From Marinobacterium sp. (lineage in GTDB: Bacteria; Pseudomonadota; Gammaproteobacteria; Pseudomonadales; Balneatricaceae), in assembly GCA_030602245.1 (NCBI GenBank), contig JAUWAC010000006.1, positions 1 through 64,000 on the forward strand: DNA of 64,000 nucleotides, written 5' to 3'. The notes under the pieces were generated by a model. That model searched no databases and was not told where the DNA came from. It saw nothing but the letters and a program-made list of their open reading frames with translations. Position 1 is the first letter of the stretch, and each line of letters opens with the position of its first letter. A program made the translations under genes and the position numbers. This document shows positions 44,199 to 54,066 of this stretch, one piece after another.

Positions 44199-45056
44199 TC
44201 AGGTCAATTCGCGGTGGCGAACGTGGACATTATCCATAAGTTGACTGAAATGGCCAGCCAGCACGTCGGCGATATAGACGGAGCGGTGCTGGCCGCCGGT
44301 GCAGCCGATGCCGACGGTGACATAGCTGCGGTTGTTGCGACGGAAGTGAGGCAGCCAGCGCTCGAGAAAGTCGCGGATGTCGCCGACCATGTCGTCTACT
44401 TCCGGGTTGTGCTTGAGAAACTCGATGACCGGCGCGTCGCGGCCGGTGTGCTGGCGCAGCTCCGGCACCCAGTAGGGGTTGGGCAGCATGCGTACATCGA
44501 AGGTGAAATCCACATCCAGCGGGACGCCGTGCTTGAAGCCAAAGGACTCGAACTGCAGTGACAGCGACTGTTCGACCCGGTTGGCGATGCGCAGCTTGAT
44601 GGTATCGCGCAGCTCGTACAGGCTCAGGCGGGTGGTGTCGACACGGATGTCGGCCAGGCTTGCGATACCGCCGAGCAGTTCGCGCTCGTAGGCGATCGCT
44701 TCCTGCAGGCCGGCCTGGCTGTCGGACAGCGGGTGTTTGCGCCGGGTCGCACTGTAGCGCTTCAGCAGGGTCGGCTCCGACGCGTCGAGATAGAGGATCT
44801 CGCAACTGAGATCGCCGCGCTGGCCGAGTTCCTGAATAATCTGGGGGAATGCGTGCAGGTTGCTGATCAGGTTGCGGGCATCGATGCTGACCGCCAGCTG
44901 CTCGGGGTGGTCGGGATCAAGCAGCATCTGTTCGATCAGATCCGGCAGGAGACGGGCGGGCAGGTTGTCGATGCAGTAGAACCCCACATCTTCCAACGCC
45001 TGCAGAGCGGTACTCTTGCCGGAGCCGGAACGGCCGCTGATCACGACCAGTTTCAT
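44199..45056 (-). CDS. rapZ: RNase adapter RapZ
   Basis: A 285-residue P-loop protein with Walker A GRSGSGKS (residues 8-15), the Walker B-like ILYLDASEPTLLKRYSATRR, and the C-terminal VGIGCTGGQHRSVY sugar-nucleotide/RNA-binding domain. In enterics it guides RNase E to GlmZ to tune glucosamine-6-phosphate synthesis and thereby envelope precursors. Its start overlaps the ptsN stop by one base. Confidence 0.96.
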   Translation of the reverse strand: MKLVVISGRSGSGKSTALQALEDVGFYCIDNLPARLLPDLIEQMLLDPDHPEQLAVSIDARNLISNLHAFPQIIQELGQRGDLSCEILYLDASEPTLLKRYSATRRKHPLSDSQAGLQEAIAYERELLGGIASLADIRVDTTRLSLYELRDTIKLRIANRVEQSLSLQFESFGFKHGVPLDVDFTFDVRMLPNPYWVPELRQHTGRDAPVIEFLKHNPEVDDMVGDIRDFLERWLPHFRRNNRSYVTVGIGCTGGQHRSVYIADVLAGHFSQLMDNVHVRHRELT

Positions 45057-45523
45057 CAGGACGCCTGCTGGCTCGCGAGGCTGACAGCGGTGTCGTAGAG
45101 CTGCTGCGAGCGTTCGCAGCGGCGCAGCGATTCTCGCACACTCTCCTGGCTGAACAGCTCGGCCAGTCCCGCCAGTGTCTGCAGATGTTCCTCGGCGCCA
45201 TCTTCGGGGACCAGCAGGAAGCAGAGCAGGTCAACCGGGCGGTTGTCGATCGCGTCAAAATCGATCGGCTCGCCCAGTGTCATCAGCAGGGCGATCGCCT
45301 GCGTGCAGTCGGGCAGGCGGCAGTGGGGGATCGCGACCCCTTCACCGATACCGGTGCTGCCCAGCCGTTCGCGGTTGAGCAGGCTGCTGAAGATCAGATC
45401 TGCCGCGGGTGTCCCGGGCTGGCCGGCGAGGGTTTCGCTGGCCAGTTCCAGGACCCGCTTCTTGCTGAACGCCTCGGCATGGCAGAGTGTGCGGGGTTCG
45501 GTCAGCAGTTCAGTCAGGTTCAT
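45056..45523 (-). CDS. ptsN: Nitrogen PTS enzyme IIA (PtsN)
   Basis: A 155-residue EIIA-Ntr with the phosphorylated His67 in GVAIPHCRLPD and the usual LAQTL-type flanks (LAGLAELFSQESVRESL). It regulates K+ transport, phosphate-related kinases and envelope stress depending on phosphorylation. It follows hpf by 20 bases and overlaps rapZ by one. Confidence 0.95.
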   Translation of the reverse strand: MNLTELLTEPRTLCHAEAFSKKRVLELASETLAGQPGTPAADLIFSSLLNRERLGSTGIGEGVAIPHCRLPDCTQAIALLMTLGEPIDFDAIDNRPVDLLCFLLVPEDGAEEHLQTLAGLAELFSQESVRESLRRCERSQQLYDTAVSLASQQAS

Positions 45524-45543
45524 TGTGTGACGGGTGCTTCCGG

Positions 45544-45834
45544 TTACTTGTGCGCTTTCATCTTTTCTTTGTGCTTGATGATCTGGCGATCGAGCTTGTC
45601 GATCAGCCCATCGATGGCGGCGTACATGTCGTCGTGTTCATGGGTGGCGAAGATCTGTCCGCCGGCAAGGTGGACATCGGCTTCAGCCTGCTGACGCTGC
45701 TTCTCAACGCTAAGAGTCACCTGGGCATTGGTGATGTTGTCAAAGTGGCGCTCAAGCTTGTCGAACTTGGTGCGGACATACTCGTTGAGGGCGTCAGTCA
45801 GTTCGACGTGGTGGCCAGTGATGTTGATCTGCAT
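45544..45834 (-). CDS. hpf: Ribosome hibernation promoting factor, short form
   Basis: A 96-residue HPF/YfiA protein: MQINITGHHVELTDALNEYV, the KLERHFDNI loop and a basic C-terminal IKHKEKMKAHK. The short form dimerises 70S ribosomes into 100S particles with RMF in stationary phase. The ATG at 45834 is preceded by AAGGAG. It lies 48 bases downstream of rpoN in the conserved sigma-54/PTS-Ntr group. Confidence 0.95.
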   Translation of the reverse strand: MQINITGHHVELTDALNEYVRTKFDKLERHFDNITNAQVTLSVEKQRQQAEADVHLAGGQIFATHEHDDMYAAIDGLIDKLDRQIIKHKEKMKAHK

Positions 45835-45882
45835 ACGTATTCTCCTTTTATTGCACGCTTTTTTATCGTGCTTGCAATTCAA

Positions 45883-47394
45883 TTAAACCAGACGCTTGCG
45901 TTCATTAGAAGGCGGAATCGCCATCGCTTCGCGATATTTGGCAATGGTCCGCCGGGCGACGTTGATTCCCTGTTCATCCAGCAACTGAGCGATCTTGTTG
46001 TCGCTCAGCGGCTTGGCCGGATTCTCGGCGGCAACCAGCTTTTTGATCAGGGCGCGGATCGCCGTCGAGGACGCGGCGCCGCCGTCTGAGGTGCTGACAT
46101 GGCTGGAGAAAAAGTACTTCAGCTCGAAGATGCCGCGCGGGGTGTGCATGTATTTTTGCGTGGTGACGCGTGAGATCGTTGACTCGTGCATCCCGACCGC
46201 TTCGGCAATATCGTGCAGAACCATCGGCTTCATCGCCTCCTCGCCGTGCTCAAGGAAGTCGGACTGGCGGGCGACGATTTCGGTAGCCACCTTGAGCAGG
46301 GTGTCGTTGCGGCTGAGCAGGCTTTTCAGGAACCAGCGCGCCTCCTGCAGGTGGTTTTTCAGGAAGTTGTTGTCGGCGCTGTTGTCGGCGCGCCGGATCA
46401 GGTCGGCATACTGCGCGTTGATGCGCAGCTTGGGGGCGGCGTCCGGGTTCAGGTTGACGACCCACTCGCCCTTGACCTTGGTGACCACGACGTCGGGAAT
46501 CACGTACTCCGACTGACTCGGGTTGATCATCGCGCCGGGTTTGGGGTTGAGTGACTGAATCAGGCGGATGATCGCCTGCAGCTGATCCTCACGCACACGC
46601 ATGCGACGCAGCAGGGTCTTGTAGTCGTGGTTGCCGAGCAGCTGCAGATACTCTTCGACCAGCTTCAGCGCTTCATTCAGCCAGGGCGTGTCCGGGTCGA
46701 GCTGGCGCAGCTGGATCGCCAGACACTCGCTCAGATCGCGCGCGGCCACGCCGGGCGGATCGAACTGCTGCACGCGGTGCAGCACGGCTTCGATCTCGTC
46801 CAGATCCGCTTCGCCGAACGCGTCCGGCTGCTGCTGCTGGAACTGCTCGAGCAGTTCTTCGGTGCTCAGGGTCAGGTAGCCGTCCGGCTCGATACCGTCG
46901 ATGATCGCTTCCGCCACGAGGCGGTCGTTATCGCTCATCGGGGTCAGGTTCAGCTGCCAGATCAGGTGATCCTGCAGGGTTTCGTCGCGGGTGTCGTTGT
47001 CGCCCGGTTCCCAGTCGTCGTCACGGGCCGGGGCTGAGCTGGCCGGCGTGGCCTGGAAGGTATCGTCCCAGGAGCTGTCGGTGGTGAGCTCGGAGGGGAT
47101 GTCGTCACTCCAGCTGTCTTCGGCGCTGTCTTCGTAGCTCTCTTCGCGCTCGCTGGTATCGCTGCTGTCGCTGGCGTCTGCGCGCTCGCTGTTGTCGTTT
47201 TCGGTGTTGCCGTCGTCACTGCCGGGCAGGTCGTTGTCCTCTTCGCTTACCTCGAGCAGCGGGTTGCTCTCCAGTGCCTGCTGGATCTCCTGTTGCAGAT
47301 CGAGCGTCGACAGTTGCAGCAGACGGATCGCCTGCTGCAGCTGCGGCGTCATGGTCAGTTGCTGGCCGATTTTAAGCTGTAGGGATTGCTTCAT
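45883..47394 (-). CDS. rpoN: RNA polymerase sigma-54 factor
   Basis: A 503-residue RpoN. Region I is Gln/Leu-rich ([29 protein letters not shown]), followed by a very acidic region II (about 55-130). Then come the core-binding domain and the C-terminal DNA-binding part with [26 protein letters not shown] and the RpoN box [10 protein letters not shown]. It directs enhancer-dependent transcription from -24/-12 promoters. It follows lptB by 36 bases. Confidence 0.97.
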   Translation of the reverse strand: MKQSLQLKIGQQLTMTPQLQQAIRLLQLSTLDLQQEIQQALESNPLLEVSEEDNDLPGSDDGNTENDNSERADASDSSDTSEREESYEDSAEDSWSDDIPSELTTDSSWDDTFQATPASSAPARDDDWEPGDNDTRDETLQDHLIWQLNLTPMSDNDRLVAEAIIDGIEPDGYLTLSTEELLEQFQQQQPDAFGEADLDEIEAVLHRVQQFDPPGVAARDLSECLAIQLRQLDPDTPWLNEALKLVEEYLQLLGNHDYKTLLRRMRVREDQLQAIIRLIQSLNPKPGAMINPSQSEYVIPDVVVTKVKGEWVVNLNPDAAPKLRINAQYADLIRRADNSADNNFLKNHLQEARWFLKSLLSRNDTLLKVATEIVARQSDFLEHGEEAMKPMVLHDIAEAVGMHESTISRVTTQKYMHTPRGIFELKYFFSSHVSTSDGGAASSTAIRALIKKLVAAENPAKPLSDNKIAQLLDEQGINVARRTIAKYREAMAIPPSNERKRLV

Positions 47395-47430
47395 ATACGC
47401 GACTTGCCATTACTCAATCGAATTGGGCGG

Positions 47431-48156
47431 TCAGAGCCTGAACTGCTCACCGAGATAAGCCTGGCGCACCTGCTGGTTGGCCAGAATCTGCTCCGGTTCA
47501 CCCTGAGCCAGAATTCCGCCGTCACTGACAATATAGGCGCGCTGGCAGATATCGAGTGTCTCGCGAACGTTATGATCGGTGATCAGTACACCGATACCGC
47601 GATCCTGCAGGTGGCGAACCGTCTGTTTGATATCGCCAACCGAGATCGGGTCGACGCCGGCAAACGGCTCATCGAGCAGAATGAAGGCCGGCTCGGTTGC
47701 CAGCGCGCGCGCAATCTCGACGCGGCGACGCTCACCACCGGACAGCGACATCCCGGTATTGTTGGCCAGGTGCGTGATGTGGAACTCCTCAAGCAGCTCC
47801 TGCAGGCGCTGCTCGCGCTGCGGTTTCGACAGCTCCTTGCGGGTTTCCAGTATCGCCATCAGGTTATCGCGCACGCTGAGCTTGCGAAAGATCGACGCTT
47901 CCTGCGGCAGGTAGCCGATACCGCGGCGGGCGCGGCCATGCATCGGCAGGCGCGTAATGTCATCGTCGTCGATGCGGATCTGGCCGTGATCGGCTTTGAT
48001 CAGGCCGACGATCATGTAGAAGCAGGTGGTTTTGCCGGCGCCGTTGGGGCCGAGCAGACCAACCACTTCGCCGCTGCTGATCGCCAGTGATACATCACGG
48101 ACCACCTGACGACCCTTGTAACTTTTGGCCAGATGCAGGGCTTCCAGCTGTTTCAT
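47431..48156 (-). CDS. lptB: LPS export ATPase LptB
   Basis: A 241-residue ABC ATPase that powers LPS extraction with LptF and LptG. Walker A is [10 protein letters not shown], the Q-loop region is YLPQEASIF, the signature is [16 protein letters not shown], and Walker B is [12 protein letters not shown]. Its start overlaps the lptA stop by 4 bases. lptF and lptG are not in the window, as is normal. Confidence 0.97.
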   Translation of the reverse strand: MKQLEALHLAKSYKGRQVVRDVSLAISSGEVVGLLGPNGAGKTTCFYMIVGLIKADHGQIRIDDDDITRLPMHGRARRGIGYLPQEASIFRKLSVRDNLMAILETRKELSKPQREQRLQELLEEFHITHLANNTGMSLSGGERRRVEIARALATEPAFILLDEPFAGVDPISVGDIKQTVRHLQDRGIGVLITDHNVRETLDICQRAYIVSDGGILAQGEPEQILANQQVRQAYLGEQFRL

Positions 48157-48674
48157 TGGCCGGCCCCGCCGTCATTTTTCGGCTGGATCACCATCTGGAC
48201 GCGGGTGTCACCGCTTTCGCTGCTGTAGGCATCGACGATGGCGCGGTCCATGTTGTAGACGATGCGCTGGCCGGTAAACACATCCTGGCCCTGCTCGACC
48301 CGCGCCTGTTCCGTGATGGTGACTTCCTGGGCATCGACACGGTATTCCATGCGCAGGCCGTAGGCGTAGGTGATCGGGTCGCTGGCGCGCGGCTGCTGCT
48401 CGAACTCGGCCGGCGTGCCGACCGACACGATCCGGTTCACGTCGCCGGCGGCATTGCGGTAAAGCTCAACGCGGTCGCCGCGGATCTTCATCGTGCCCTG
48501 TTCGATATTGACGTCGCCGCTGTACACGGTCACACCGGTGTTCTCGTTGATGCTGGCGCTGTCGGCGCTGATATGGATCGGCTGGGAGGCATCTTCCGGC
48601 AGTGCCAGTGCCGGTCCGGCAAGACTCAGCGTCAGTGTGCAGATGGCCGCTTGCAGCAGAGGGTTAAGGCGCAT
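48153..48674 (-). CDS. lptA: LPS periplasmic bridge protein LptA
   Basis: A 173-residue OstA-like protein with a signal peptide (cleavage near ALALPED) and the beta-jellyroll repeat [23 protein letters not shown]. It polymerises or bridges between LptC and LptD across the periplasm. It overlaps lptC by 11 bases and lptB by 4. Confidence 0.95.
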   Translation of the reverse strand: MRLNPLLQAAICTLTLSLAGPALALPEDASQPIHISADSASINENTGVTVYSGDVNIEQGTMKIRGDRVELYRNAAGDVNRIVSVGTPAEFEQQPRASDPITYAYGLRMEYRVDAQEVTITEQARVEQGQDVFTGQRIVYNMDRAIVDAYSSESGDTRVQMVIQPKNDGGAGQ

Positions 48675-49233
48675 CGTATCTACCCTGTACGTTGGAAAGC
48701 ATCTCGACCCGGCGTTCGTCGAAGTAGACCTCCAGCCCCACCGTGTCGGTGCGGTCGTTGCCGCGGGTCAGTGTCGCCGGCGCATCGGTGCGGGCAAAAT
48801 CGCGCGGCGGGTAGAGGTTCAGGGTGCTGGTGGTCAGCACGCTGCCGGGCCCGGTTTGCGGATTATGGTGAACCTCGACATCCCCTGCAAGCGCAATCTG
48901 ACTCTGGTCATCCTCTATCCAGCCCTCGTTGGCCCGCATTTTGTATGCGCCGCCATCGTCGGTGGGCTGGGTGGCGGTGGGTGCCACCAGCTCGCTGCCC
49001 TTGCGCTGCGGGAAGTGGCGCAGTTCCGGTGTTTGCCAGCGGTAGTCGATATCGCCATCCCGGTTCCAGTAGGTCGTGGTGGCGTCGCGCATGAAAAAGT
49101 CGAAGCTGGATGGCGTGTCCAGGGGTTGGTCGGGTTCGGTGCTCAGGTCGGTACCGGCAAAGCCCCAGTAGAGCAAAACCGGCGTGACGGTCGCCAGAGC
49201 GAGCAGCAGGCGGGCGCGGGCAGACGACAGCAC
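48664..49233 (-). CDS. lptC: LPS export protein LptC
   Basis: A 189-residue inner-membrane bitopic protein. One N-terminal span (about 7-25) is followed by a periplasmic beta-jellyroll with the DFFMRDATTTYWNRDG and ARTDAPATLTRG elements. It accepts LPS from LptBFG and passes it to LptA. It directly abuts kdsC and overlaps lptA. Confidence 0.92.
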   Translation of the reverse strand: MLSSARARLLLALATVTPVLLYWGFAGTDLSTEPDQPLDTPSSFDFFMRDATTTYWNRDGDIDYRWQTPELRHFPQRKGSELVAPTATQPTDDGGAYKMRANEGWIEDDQSQIALAGDVEVHHNPQTGPGSVLTTSTLNLYPPRDFARTDAPATLTRGNDRTDTVGLEVYFDERRVEMLSNVQGRYDAP

Positions 49234-49785
49234 TCAGAGGTACTCCTCAAGCAGGCGGTCGAGTTTGCCCTGTGCCGCCAGAATCAGCTCGCACAGCTCG
49301 CGCGCCGCGCCGCTGCCGCCGGGCAGGCGCGTGCACCAGTGTGCCTGTTCCCTGACGCGCCAGTGGCCGTTGGGGACGGTGGCGCCGAAGGCGACGCGCC
49401 GGATCGCGGCCAGGTCCGGCAGGTCGTCGCCGATGTAGGCGGTGCGGCTGGCATCGAAGCCGGTTTCCTGCCACAACTCTTCGAGGGCGACGATCTTGTC
49501 TTCGCGGCCCTGGCGCAGATAGTTGATACCGAGCGCTTCGGCCCGCAGTTCAACCTGCGGCGAGCGGCGGCCGGTGATGATGGCGCTTTTGATGCCGCCG
49601 CGCTGCAGCAGCTTGATGCCCAGACCGTCGAGGATGCTGAACGACTTGATCTCGCGGCCGTCGGCAAGGAAGTTGAGCTGGCCGCTGTTGAGGATGCCGT
49701 CGACGTCGAACACCACCAGCCCGATATGGCCCAGCCGTGCCCGCAGGTCGTCATTCAGTTCGTTGAGTCGCGGTGCGTCCAGCAT
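49234..49785 (-). CDS. kdsC: Kdo-8-phosphate phosphatase KdsC
   Basis: A 183-residue HAD phosphatase with the nucleophile motif VVFDVDGILNSG, IITGRRSPQVELRA and the metal-binding YIGDDLPDLAAI. It dephosphorylates Kdo-8-phosphate to Kdo for LPS inner core. The ATG at 49785 overlaps the kdsD stop (TGATG). Confidence 0.96.
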   Translation of the reverse strand: MLDAPRLNELNDDLRARLGHIGLVVFDVDGILNSGQLNFLADGREIKSFSILDGLGIKLLQRGGIKSAIITGRRSPQVELRAEALGINYLRQGREDKIVALEELWQETGFDASRTAYIGDDLPDLAAIRRVAFGATVPNGHWRVREQAHWCTRLPGGSGAARELCELILAAQGKLDRLLEEYL

Positions 49786-50756
49786 CAGATGACCCCCGCC
49801 TTGAGCAGGTCGTGCATGTTGAGGGCGCCGACCGGGCGCTGTGCGGCATCGGTGACGATCAGGGCATTGATCTTGCGGCTCTGCATCACCTGCAGCGCCT
49901 CGGCGGCCAGAATGCCGCCGCGCACCGTGGTGCACTCGGCGGTCATGACCTCACGAATCGGCGTCTGTTTGAGATCGATCTCCTGATCGAGTGTGCGGCG
50001 CAGGTCGCCGTCGGTGAAGATGCCGACCAGCGTGCCCTCGCTGTCGGTGACGGCGGTCATGCCCAGGCGCTTGCGCGTGACCTCGAGCAGGGCATCGCGA
50101 ATCGAGGTGTCCTGATCCACCTGCGGGATCTCGGCGCCGGTGTGCATGATGTCATCGACGAGCAGCAGCAGGCGTCGGCCCAGTGCGCCTCCCGGATGGG
50201 AGAACGCAAAGTCCTCGGCGCTGAATCCGCGTGCTTCCAGCAGGGCGATCGCCAGTGCATCGCCCAGCACCAGCTGAGCCGTGGTGCTGGAGGTCGGTGC
50301 CAGTCCCAGCGGGCAGGCTTCGCGATCCACCGGAATGTGCAGGCTGACGTCAGCGGCCCGGGACAGGGTCGATTCCGGCTTTGCCGTGATGCTGATCAGC
50401 GGTGCCTTCATGCGCTTGATCAGCGGCAGAATCGTCACCACTTCAGCGGTCTCGCCCGAGTTGGAGAGGGCGACCACGACGTCGTCGCCGGTGATCATGC
50501 CCAGATCCCCGTGGCTGGCTTCGCCCGGATGGACGAAAAAGGAGGGGGTGCCGGTGCTGGCCAGCGTGGCGGCGATCTTGTTGCCGATATGCCCCGACTT
50601 GCCCATGCCGGTCACGATGACGCGGCCGCGGCAGCCGAGCATCAGTTCACAGGCGCGGGTGAAGCGCTCGTCCAGGTGGCTGAGCAGGTTTCGTACCGCA
50701 TCCAGCTCCAGTTCGATGGTGCGTTTGCCGGTGCGGATAAAGTCAAAGGCGGTCAT
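49785..50756 (-). CDS. kdsD: D-arabinose 5-phosphate isomerase KdsD
   Basis: A 323-residue protein with an N-terminal SIS sugar-isomerase domain (about 40-175: VTGMGKSGHIGNKIAATLASTGT, LSNSGETAEV) and two C-terminal CBS domains (about 205-320). It makes arabinose-5-phosphate from ribulose-5-phosphate, the first step to Kdo. It heads kdsD-kdsC-lptC-lptA-lptB and is divergent from mlaF. Confidence 0.96.
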   Translation of the reverse strand: MTAFDFIRTGKRTIELELDAVRNLLSHLDERFTRACELMLGCRGRVIVTGMGKSGHIGNKIAATLASTGTPSFFVHPGEASHGDLGMITGDDVVVALSNSGETAEVVTILPLIKRMKAPLISITAKPESTLSRAADVSLHIPVDREACPLGLAPTSSTTAQLVLGDALAIALLEARGFSAEDFAFSHPGGALGRRLLLLVDDIMHTGAEIPQVDQDTSIRDALLEVTRKRLGMTAVTDSEGTLVGIFTDGDLRRTLDQEIDLKQTPIREVMTAECTTVRGGILAAEALQVMQSRKINALIVTDAAQRPVGALNMHDLLKAGVI

Positions 50757-50856
50757 GGGTTCGGGCCAGTCCTCAGTTAAGGTTTTGCTAAGGCGCTACA
50801 GTTTACATCAGTGTGGCAGGGGGGCACAGCCGCTGGGCTGCGTGCGTTTTGCTCAG

Positions 50857-50885
50857 TTCACGTTTAGGGGCGACAGTGCTATATT
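50857..50885 (+). promoter_or_regulatory. Probable promoter of the mla operon
   Basis: TTCACG (50857-50862) and TATATT (50880-50885) are spaced by exactly 17 bases, 77 bases upstream of mlaF. It is the best promoter-like pair in the 205-bp gap between kdsD and mlaF; nothing else was identified there. Confidence 0.5.
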
Positions 50886-50961
50886 GATGCGCTTTCAAAG
50901 GCTCTGCGAGGCGCGCGCGACCGCAGCAGACGGAACTGAACATGAGGCTCTCACGCCAGCT

Positions 50962-51774
50962 ATGGATTCACTGAGCGACACGATCATCGATATCCGCGGG
51001 CTTACCTTTCGTCGCGGATCGCGCACCATTTTTGATGACATCAGTCTGCAGGTGCCGCGCGGCAAAGTGACGGCAATCATGGGGCCGTCGGGCACCGGCA
51101 AGACCACGTTGTTGAAACTGATCGGCGGCCAGCTGAAGCCGGATGCCGGCCAGATTCTGCTCGACAACGACAACATCCCGACCCTGAGCCGCAGTGAACT
51201 GTTCATCGCCCGTGAACGCATGGGCATGCTGTTCCAGAGCGGGGCCCTGTTCACCGACATGACGGTGTTCGAAAACGTCGCCTACCCGATCCGCGTCCAC
51301 ACCGATCTCGCTGACGACATGATCCGTGACATCGTACTGATGAAGCTGCAGGCGGTGGGGCTGCGTGGCGCCGCTGCACTGATGCCCAGCGAGCTGTCCG
51401 GCGGTATGGCGCGCCGCGTGGCGCTGGCGCGAGCCATTGCACTGGATCCGGATATCGTCATGTATGATGAGCCCTTTACCGGGCAGGACCCGATTGCGAT
51501 GGGGGTGCTGGTCAACCTGATCCGTCGCCTCAATCAGGCGTTGGGCCACACCAGTATCATCGTCTCGCATGACATCACCGAGACGCTGGGTATCGCCGAT
51601 TACGTCTATGTCATTGCCGATGGTCGGGTCATCGCGCAGGGGACGCCGCAGGAGCTGGCCGATGTCGATTCCGACAAGGTGCGTCAGTTCATGCAGGGGC
51701 TGCCGGATGGTCCGGTGCCGTTTCACTACCCCGCCGCGGATTATCTGCAGGAACTCTTGAAGGAAGCACAATAA
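50962..51774 (+). CDS. mlaF: Phospholipid transport ATPase MlaF
   Basis: A 270-residue ABC ATPase of the Mla system, which keeps phospholipids out of the outer leaflet of the outer membrane. Walker A is GPSGTGKTTLL, the signature is LSGGMARRVALARA, and Walker B is IVMYDEPFTGQDP; the LSGGM and FTGQDP variants are typical of MlaF/Ttg2A. The ATG at 50962 matches the family N terminus (MDSLSDTIIDIRGLTFRRG). It leads mlaF-E-D-C-B and abuts mlaE. Confidence 0.96.
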   Translation: MDSLSDTIIDIRGLTFRRGSRTIFDDISLQVPRGKVTAIMGPSGTGKTTLLKLIGGQLKPDAGQILLDNDNIPTLSRSELFIARERMGMLFQSGALFTDMTVFENVAYPIRVHTDLADDMIRDIVLMKLQAVGLRGAAALMPSELSGGMARRVALARAIALDPDIVMYDEPFTGQDPIAMGVLVNLIRRLNQALGHTSIIVSHDITETLGIADYVYVIADGRVIAQGTPQELADVDSDKVRQFMQGLPDGPVPFHYPAADYLQELLKEAQ

Positions 51775-52557
51775 ATGCTGGATTGGATACAGTCGCTGGG
51801 CCATACCGGCCTGTCGCGCCTGGCGGCGTTCGGGCGTGCCGGTCAGCTGCTGGTGCAGGCGCTGGTTGCAAAGCCGGCGCCGGTGATGATGTTTCCGCTG
51901 CTGGTGAAGCAGCTGTACTTCGTCGGTGTGCTGTCGCTGATCATCATCGTCGTGTCCGGTGCCTTCATCGGCATGGTGCTGGGGCTGCAGGGCTATACGA
52001 TTCTGGTGGACTACGGCTCCGAGCAGGCGGTAGGGCAGATGGTGGCGCTGAGTCTGGTGCGTGAGCTGGCGCCGGTGGTGACGGCGCTGCTGTTCGCCGG
52101 TCGGGCCGGTTCCGCGCTGACCGCCGAGATCGGCCTGATGAAGGCCACCGAGCAGCTGGCGAGCTTCGAGATGATCGGCGTCGACCCGCTGCGCCGGATT
52201 ATTGCGCCGCGCTTCTGGGCCGGCTTCATTTCGATGCCGATCCTGACCGTGATCTTCTCGGTTGTGGGGGTCTGGGGCGGTGCGATTGTCGCGGTTGAGT
52301 GGCTGGGCATCTATGACGGTTCGTTCTGGGCCAACATGCAGCAGGCGGTCGATTTCCGTGAAGACGTGCTCAACGGGGTCATCAAGTCGATCGTGTTCGG
52401 TTTCGTCGTGACCTGGATCGCGGTATTCGAAGGCTATGACTGCGTGCCGACGTCCGAGGGAATCAGCCAGGCCACCACCCGTACGGTGGTGTTTTCATCC
52501 CTCGCGGTGCTCGGTCTCGACTTCATTCTTACCGCGTTAATGTTTGGAGAACTCTGA
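51775..52557 (+). CDS. mlaE: Phospholipid transport permease MlaE
   Basis: A 260-residue MlaE permease with an N-terminal elbow helix and five membrane spans. Family marks are [74 protein letters not shown] and the C-terminal [18 protein letters not shown]. It forms the membrane core of MlaFEDB. It starts immediately after the mlaF stop. Confidence 0.96.
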   Translation: MLDWIQSLGHTGLSRLAAFGRAGQLLVQALVAKPAPVMMFPLLVKQLYFVGVLSLIIIVVSGAFIGMVLGLQGYTILVDYGSEQAVGQMVALSLVRELAPVVTALLFAGRAGSALTAEIGLMKATEQLASFEMIGVDPLRRIIAPRFWAGFISMPILTVIFSVVGVWGGAIVAVEWLGIYDGSFWANMQQAVDFREDVLNGVIKSIVFGFVVTWIAVFEGYDCVPTSEGISQATTRTVVFSSLAVLGLDFILTALMFGEL

Positions 52558-52558
52558 A

Positions 52559-53017
52559 ATGCGTATGCGTACAATGGAGATCAGCGTAGGCTTTCTGATG
52601 CTGGCTGGTTTTCTGGCACTGGTGGTTCTGGCGCTGAATATCAGCGGGCTGAGCCTGGCCGGACAGGGTGGCGGTTACAAGGTGTATGCCCGATTTGAAA
52701 ATATCGGCGGCCTGACAGTGCGTTCCAAAGTGTCCATGTCCGGCGTACAGATCGGCGAGGTCACCAACATCCGGATCGATACCGATCTGCTGATGGCCGA
52801 GGTGGAGATGACGATCCGTGATGATGTCGATTATCTCAGCACCGACAGTTCGGCCCAGATTCTGACCTCGGGTCTGCTTGGTGAGCAGTATATCGGCATT
52901 ACGCCGGGGGCCGAGGACGAAACGCTGCAAGATGGCGACCGCATCCGCGATACCCAGTCTGCACTGGTGCTCGAGGAGCTGGTCGGCAAGTTCCTGTTCA
53001 ATAAGGTGAGTGAATGA
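52559..53017 (+). CDS. mlaD: Phospholipid transport MCE protein MlaD
   Basis: A 152-residue MCE-domain protein. One N-terminal span (about 8-28) is followed by the MCE barrel (YKVYARFENIGGLTVRSKVSMSGVQIG...AQILTSGLLGEQYIGI). It forms the periplasmic hexameric ring above MlaE that receives lipid from MlaC. The ATG at 52559 lies just after the mlaE stop with TTGGAG upstream; it overlaps mlaC by 4 bases. Confidence 0.95.
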   Translation: MRMRTMEISVGFLMLAGFLALVVLALNISGLSLAGQGGGYKVYARFENIGGLTVRSKVSMSGVQIGEVTNIRIDTDLLMAEVEMTIRDDVDYLSTDSSAQILTSGLLGEQYIGITPGAEDETLQDGDRIRDTQSALVLEELVGKFLFNKVSE

Positions 53018-53679
53018 TGATGAGCGTGCGCAATCTGGTATCCGCCGTCCTCGGCGGGCTGCTCCTGCTGTTGCCGTTGGTCTCCCAGGCGAACGCGCAG
53101 CCGTGGCAGGAAGCCAGCGGTGTCATGGAACAGGCGACCCGCGACATGCTGGCAATCGTTGAAGACGAAACCCTCAGGCAGCCGGAAAATCTCGATCAGA
53201 TGATGAACGAAGTCGAGCGCGTGATTTCGCCGGTGGTCGATTTTCCGTATATCGCCAAGCGGGTGATGGGCAAGTATTACCGCCGTGCCAGCGAAGAGGA
53301 GATGGCGCGCTTTACCGAGGTGTTCAAGACCACGTTGCTGAGAACCTTTGCCAAGGCCGTGGTTGGCTTTGAGTTCGAAGGCTACGAGATCGTACCGCCG
53401 CATGCCGACAGCCCGGAAGCGGACAAGCAGGTCGTCACCGTCAACGTCAGCTCCGGCAACGGTCAGACCTACGTGCTGGTCTACTACATGCTCAAACAGG
53501 ACGATCGCTGGACCCTCGTCAACGTGATGGTCGATGGCGTCAACCTGCGCCTGACGTTCAAGAACCAGTTTGCTGATCTGTACCAGCGTCATGATTCGAT
53601 TTCCGCCGTTATCGACAGCTGGGAATCGCAGGTATCCGTCGATACGGCTGATGGAGCGCGTGGCAGTGACGAAGGCTGA
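53014..53679 (+). CDS. mlaC: Periplasmic phospholipid-binding protein MlaC
   Basis: A 221-residue MlaC with a signal peptide (LLLLLPLVSQANA, cleavage near ANAQP). The lipid-binding fold shows VDFPYIAKRVMGKYYRRASEEE and WTLVNVMVDGVNLRLTFKNQF. It shuttles phospholipid between the outer-membrane MlaA complex and MlaFEDB. The ATG overlaps mlaD, and the 3' end overlaps mlaB by 29 bases. Confidence 0.94.
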   Translation: MMMSVRNLVSAVLGGLLLLLPLVSQANAQPWQEASGVMEQATRDMLAIVEDETLRQPENLDQMMNEVERVISPVVDFPYIAKRVMGKYYRRASEEEMARFTEVFKTTLLRTFAKAVVGFEFEGYEIVPPHADSPEADKQVVTVNVSSGNGQTYVLVYYMLKQDDRWTLVNVMVDGVNLRLTFKNQFADLYQRHDSISAVIDSWESQVSVDTADGARGSDEG

Positions 53680-53956
53680 GCAGACCGAACCGGGGGTGAT
53701 CGTACTCAGGGGCGACCTGCTGTTCAGCACGGTGACCCGCCTGCGTCACCAGCTGGAAACCCTGCTGCGCCAGCAGCAGGGGCGCTGTGTACTCGATTTC
53801 AGCGGTGCCGGCCGGGTCGACAGCTCTGCGCTGGCGCTCTGGCTGGCCTGCTGGCGCGAAGCACGGCGACTCGGTATCGAGCTCAGCGTTCGCGAACTGC
53901 CGGCCGATCTGAAATCGATCGCTGATCTGGTCGGTCTCGACGAGGCGCTTGGCTGA
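53651..53956 (+). CDS. mlaB: STAS-domain protein MlaB
   Basis: A 101-residue cytoplasmic STAS-domain protein that binds MlaF and supports assembly of the transporter. The core reads RCVLDFSGAGRVDSSALALWLAC. The start is uncertain: ATG 53651 overlaps mlaC by 29 bases, while GTGs at 53660 and 53666 are also possible. It ends the mla genes; ibaG follows after 110 bases. Confidence 0.85.
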   Translation: MERVAVTKAEQTEPGVIVLRGDLLFSTVTRLRHQLETLLRQQQGRCVLDFSGAGRVDSSALALWLACWREARRLGIELSVRELPADLKSIADLVGLDEALG

Positions 53957-54066
53957 GCCAGACTGCCTGCGGCGGTGCCGGCGGCCGGCATCGCCTTCAG
54001 TCCCCCTTTTCGTTATCATTCCCCACCTGTTCGACAACAACCTCACTGCGCATTTCGGAGTTCCGC

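Noticed and set aside
43056-44561. A 501-codon plus-strand frame opposite mgtE, ptsO and rapZ
   Set aside because: It crosses three well-defined genes and an intergenic gap on the other strand; it is a composition artefact.
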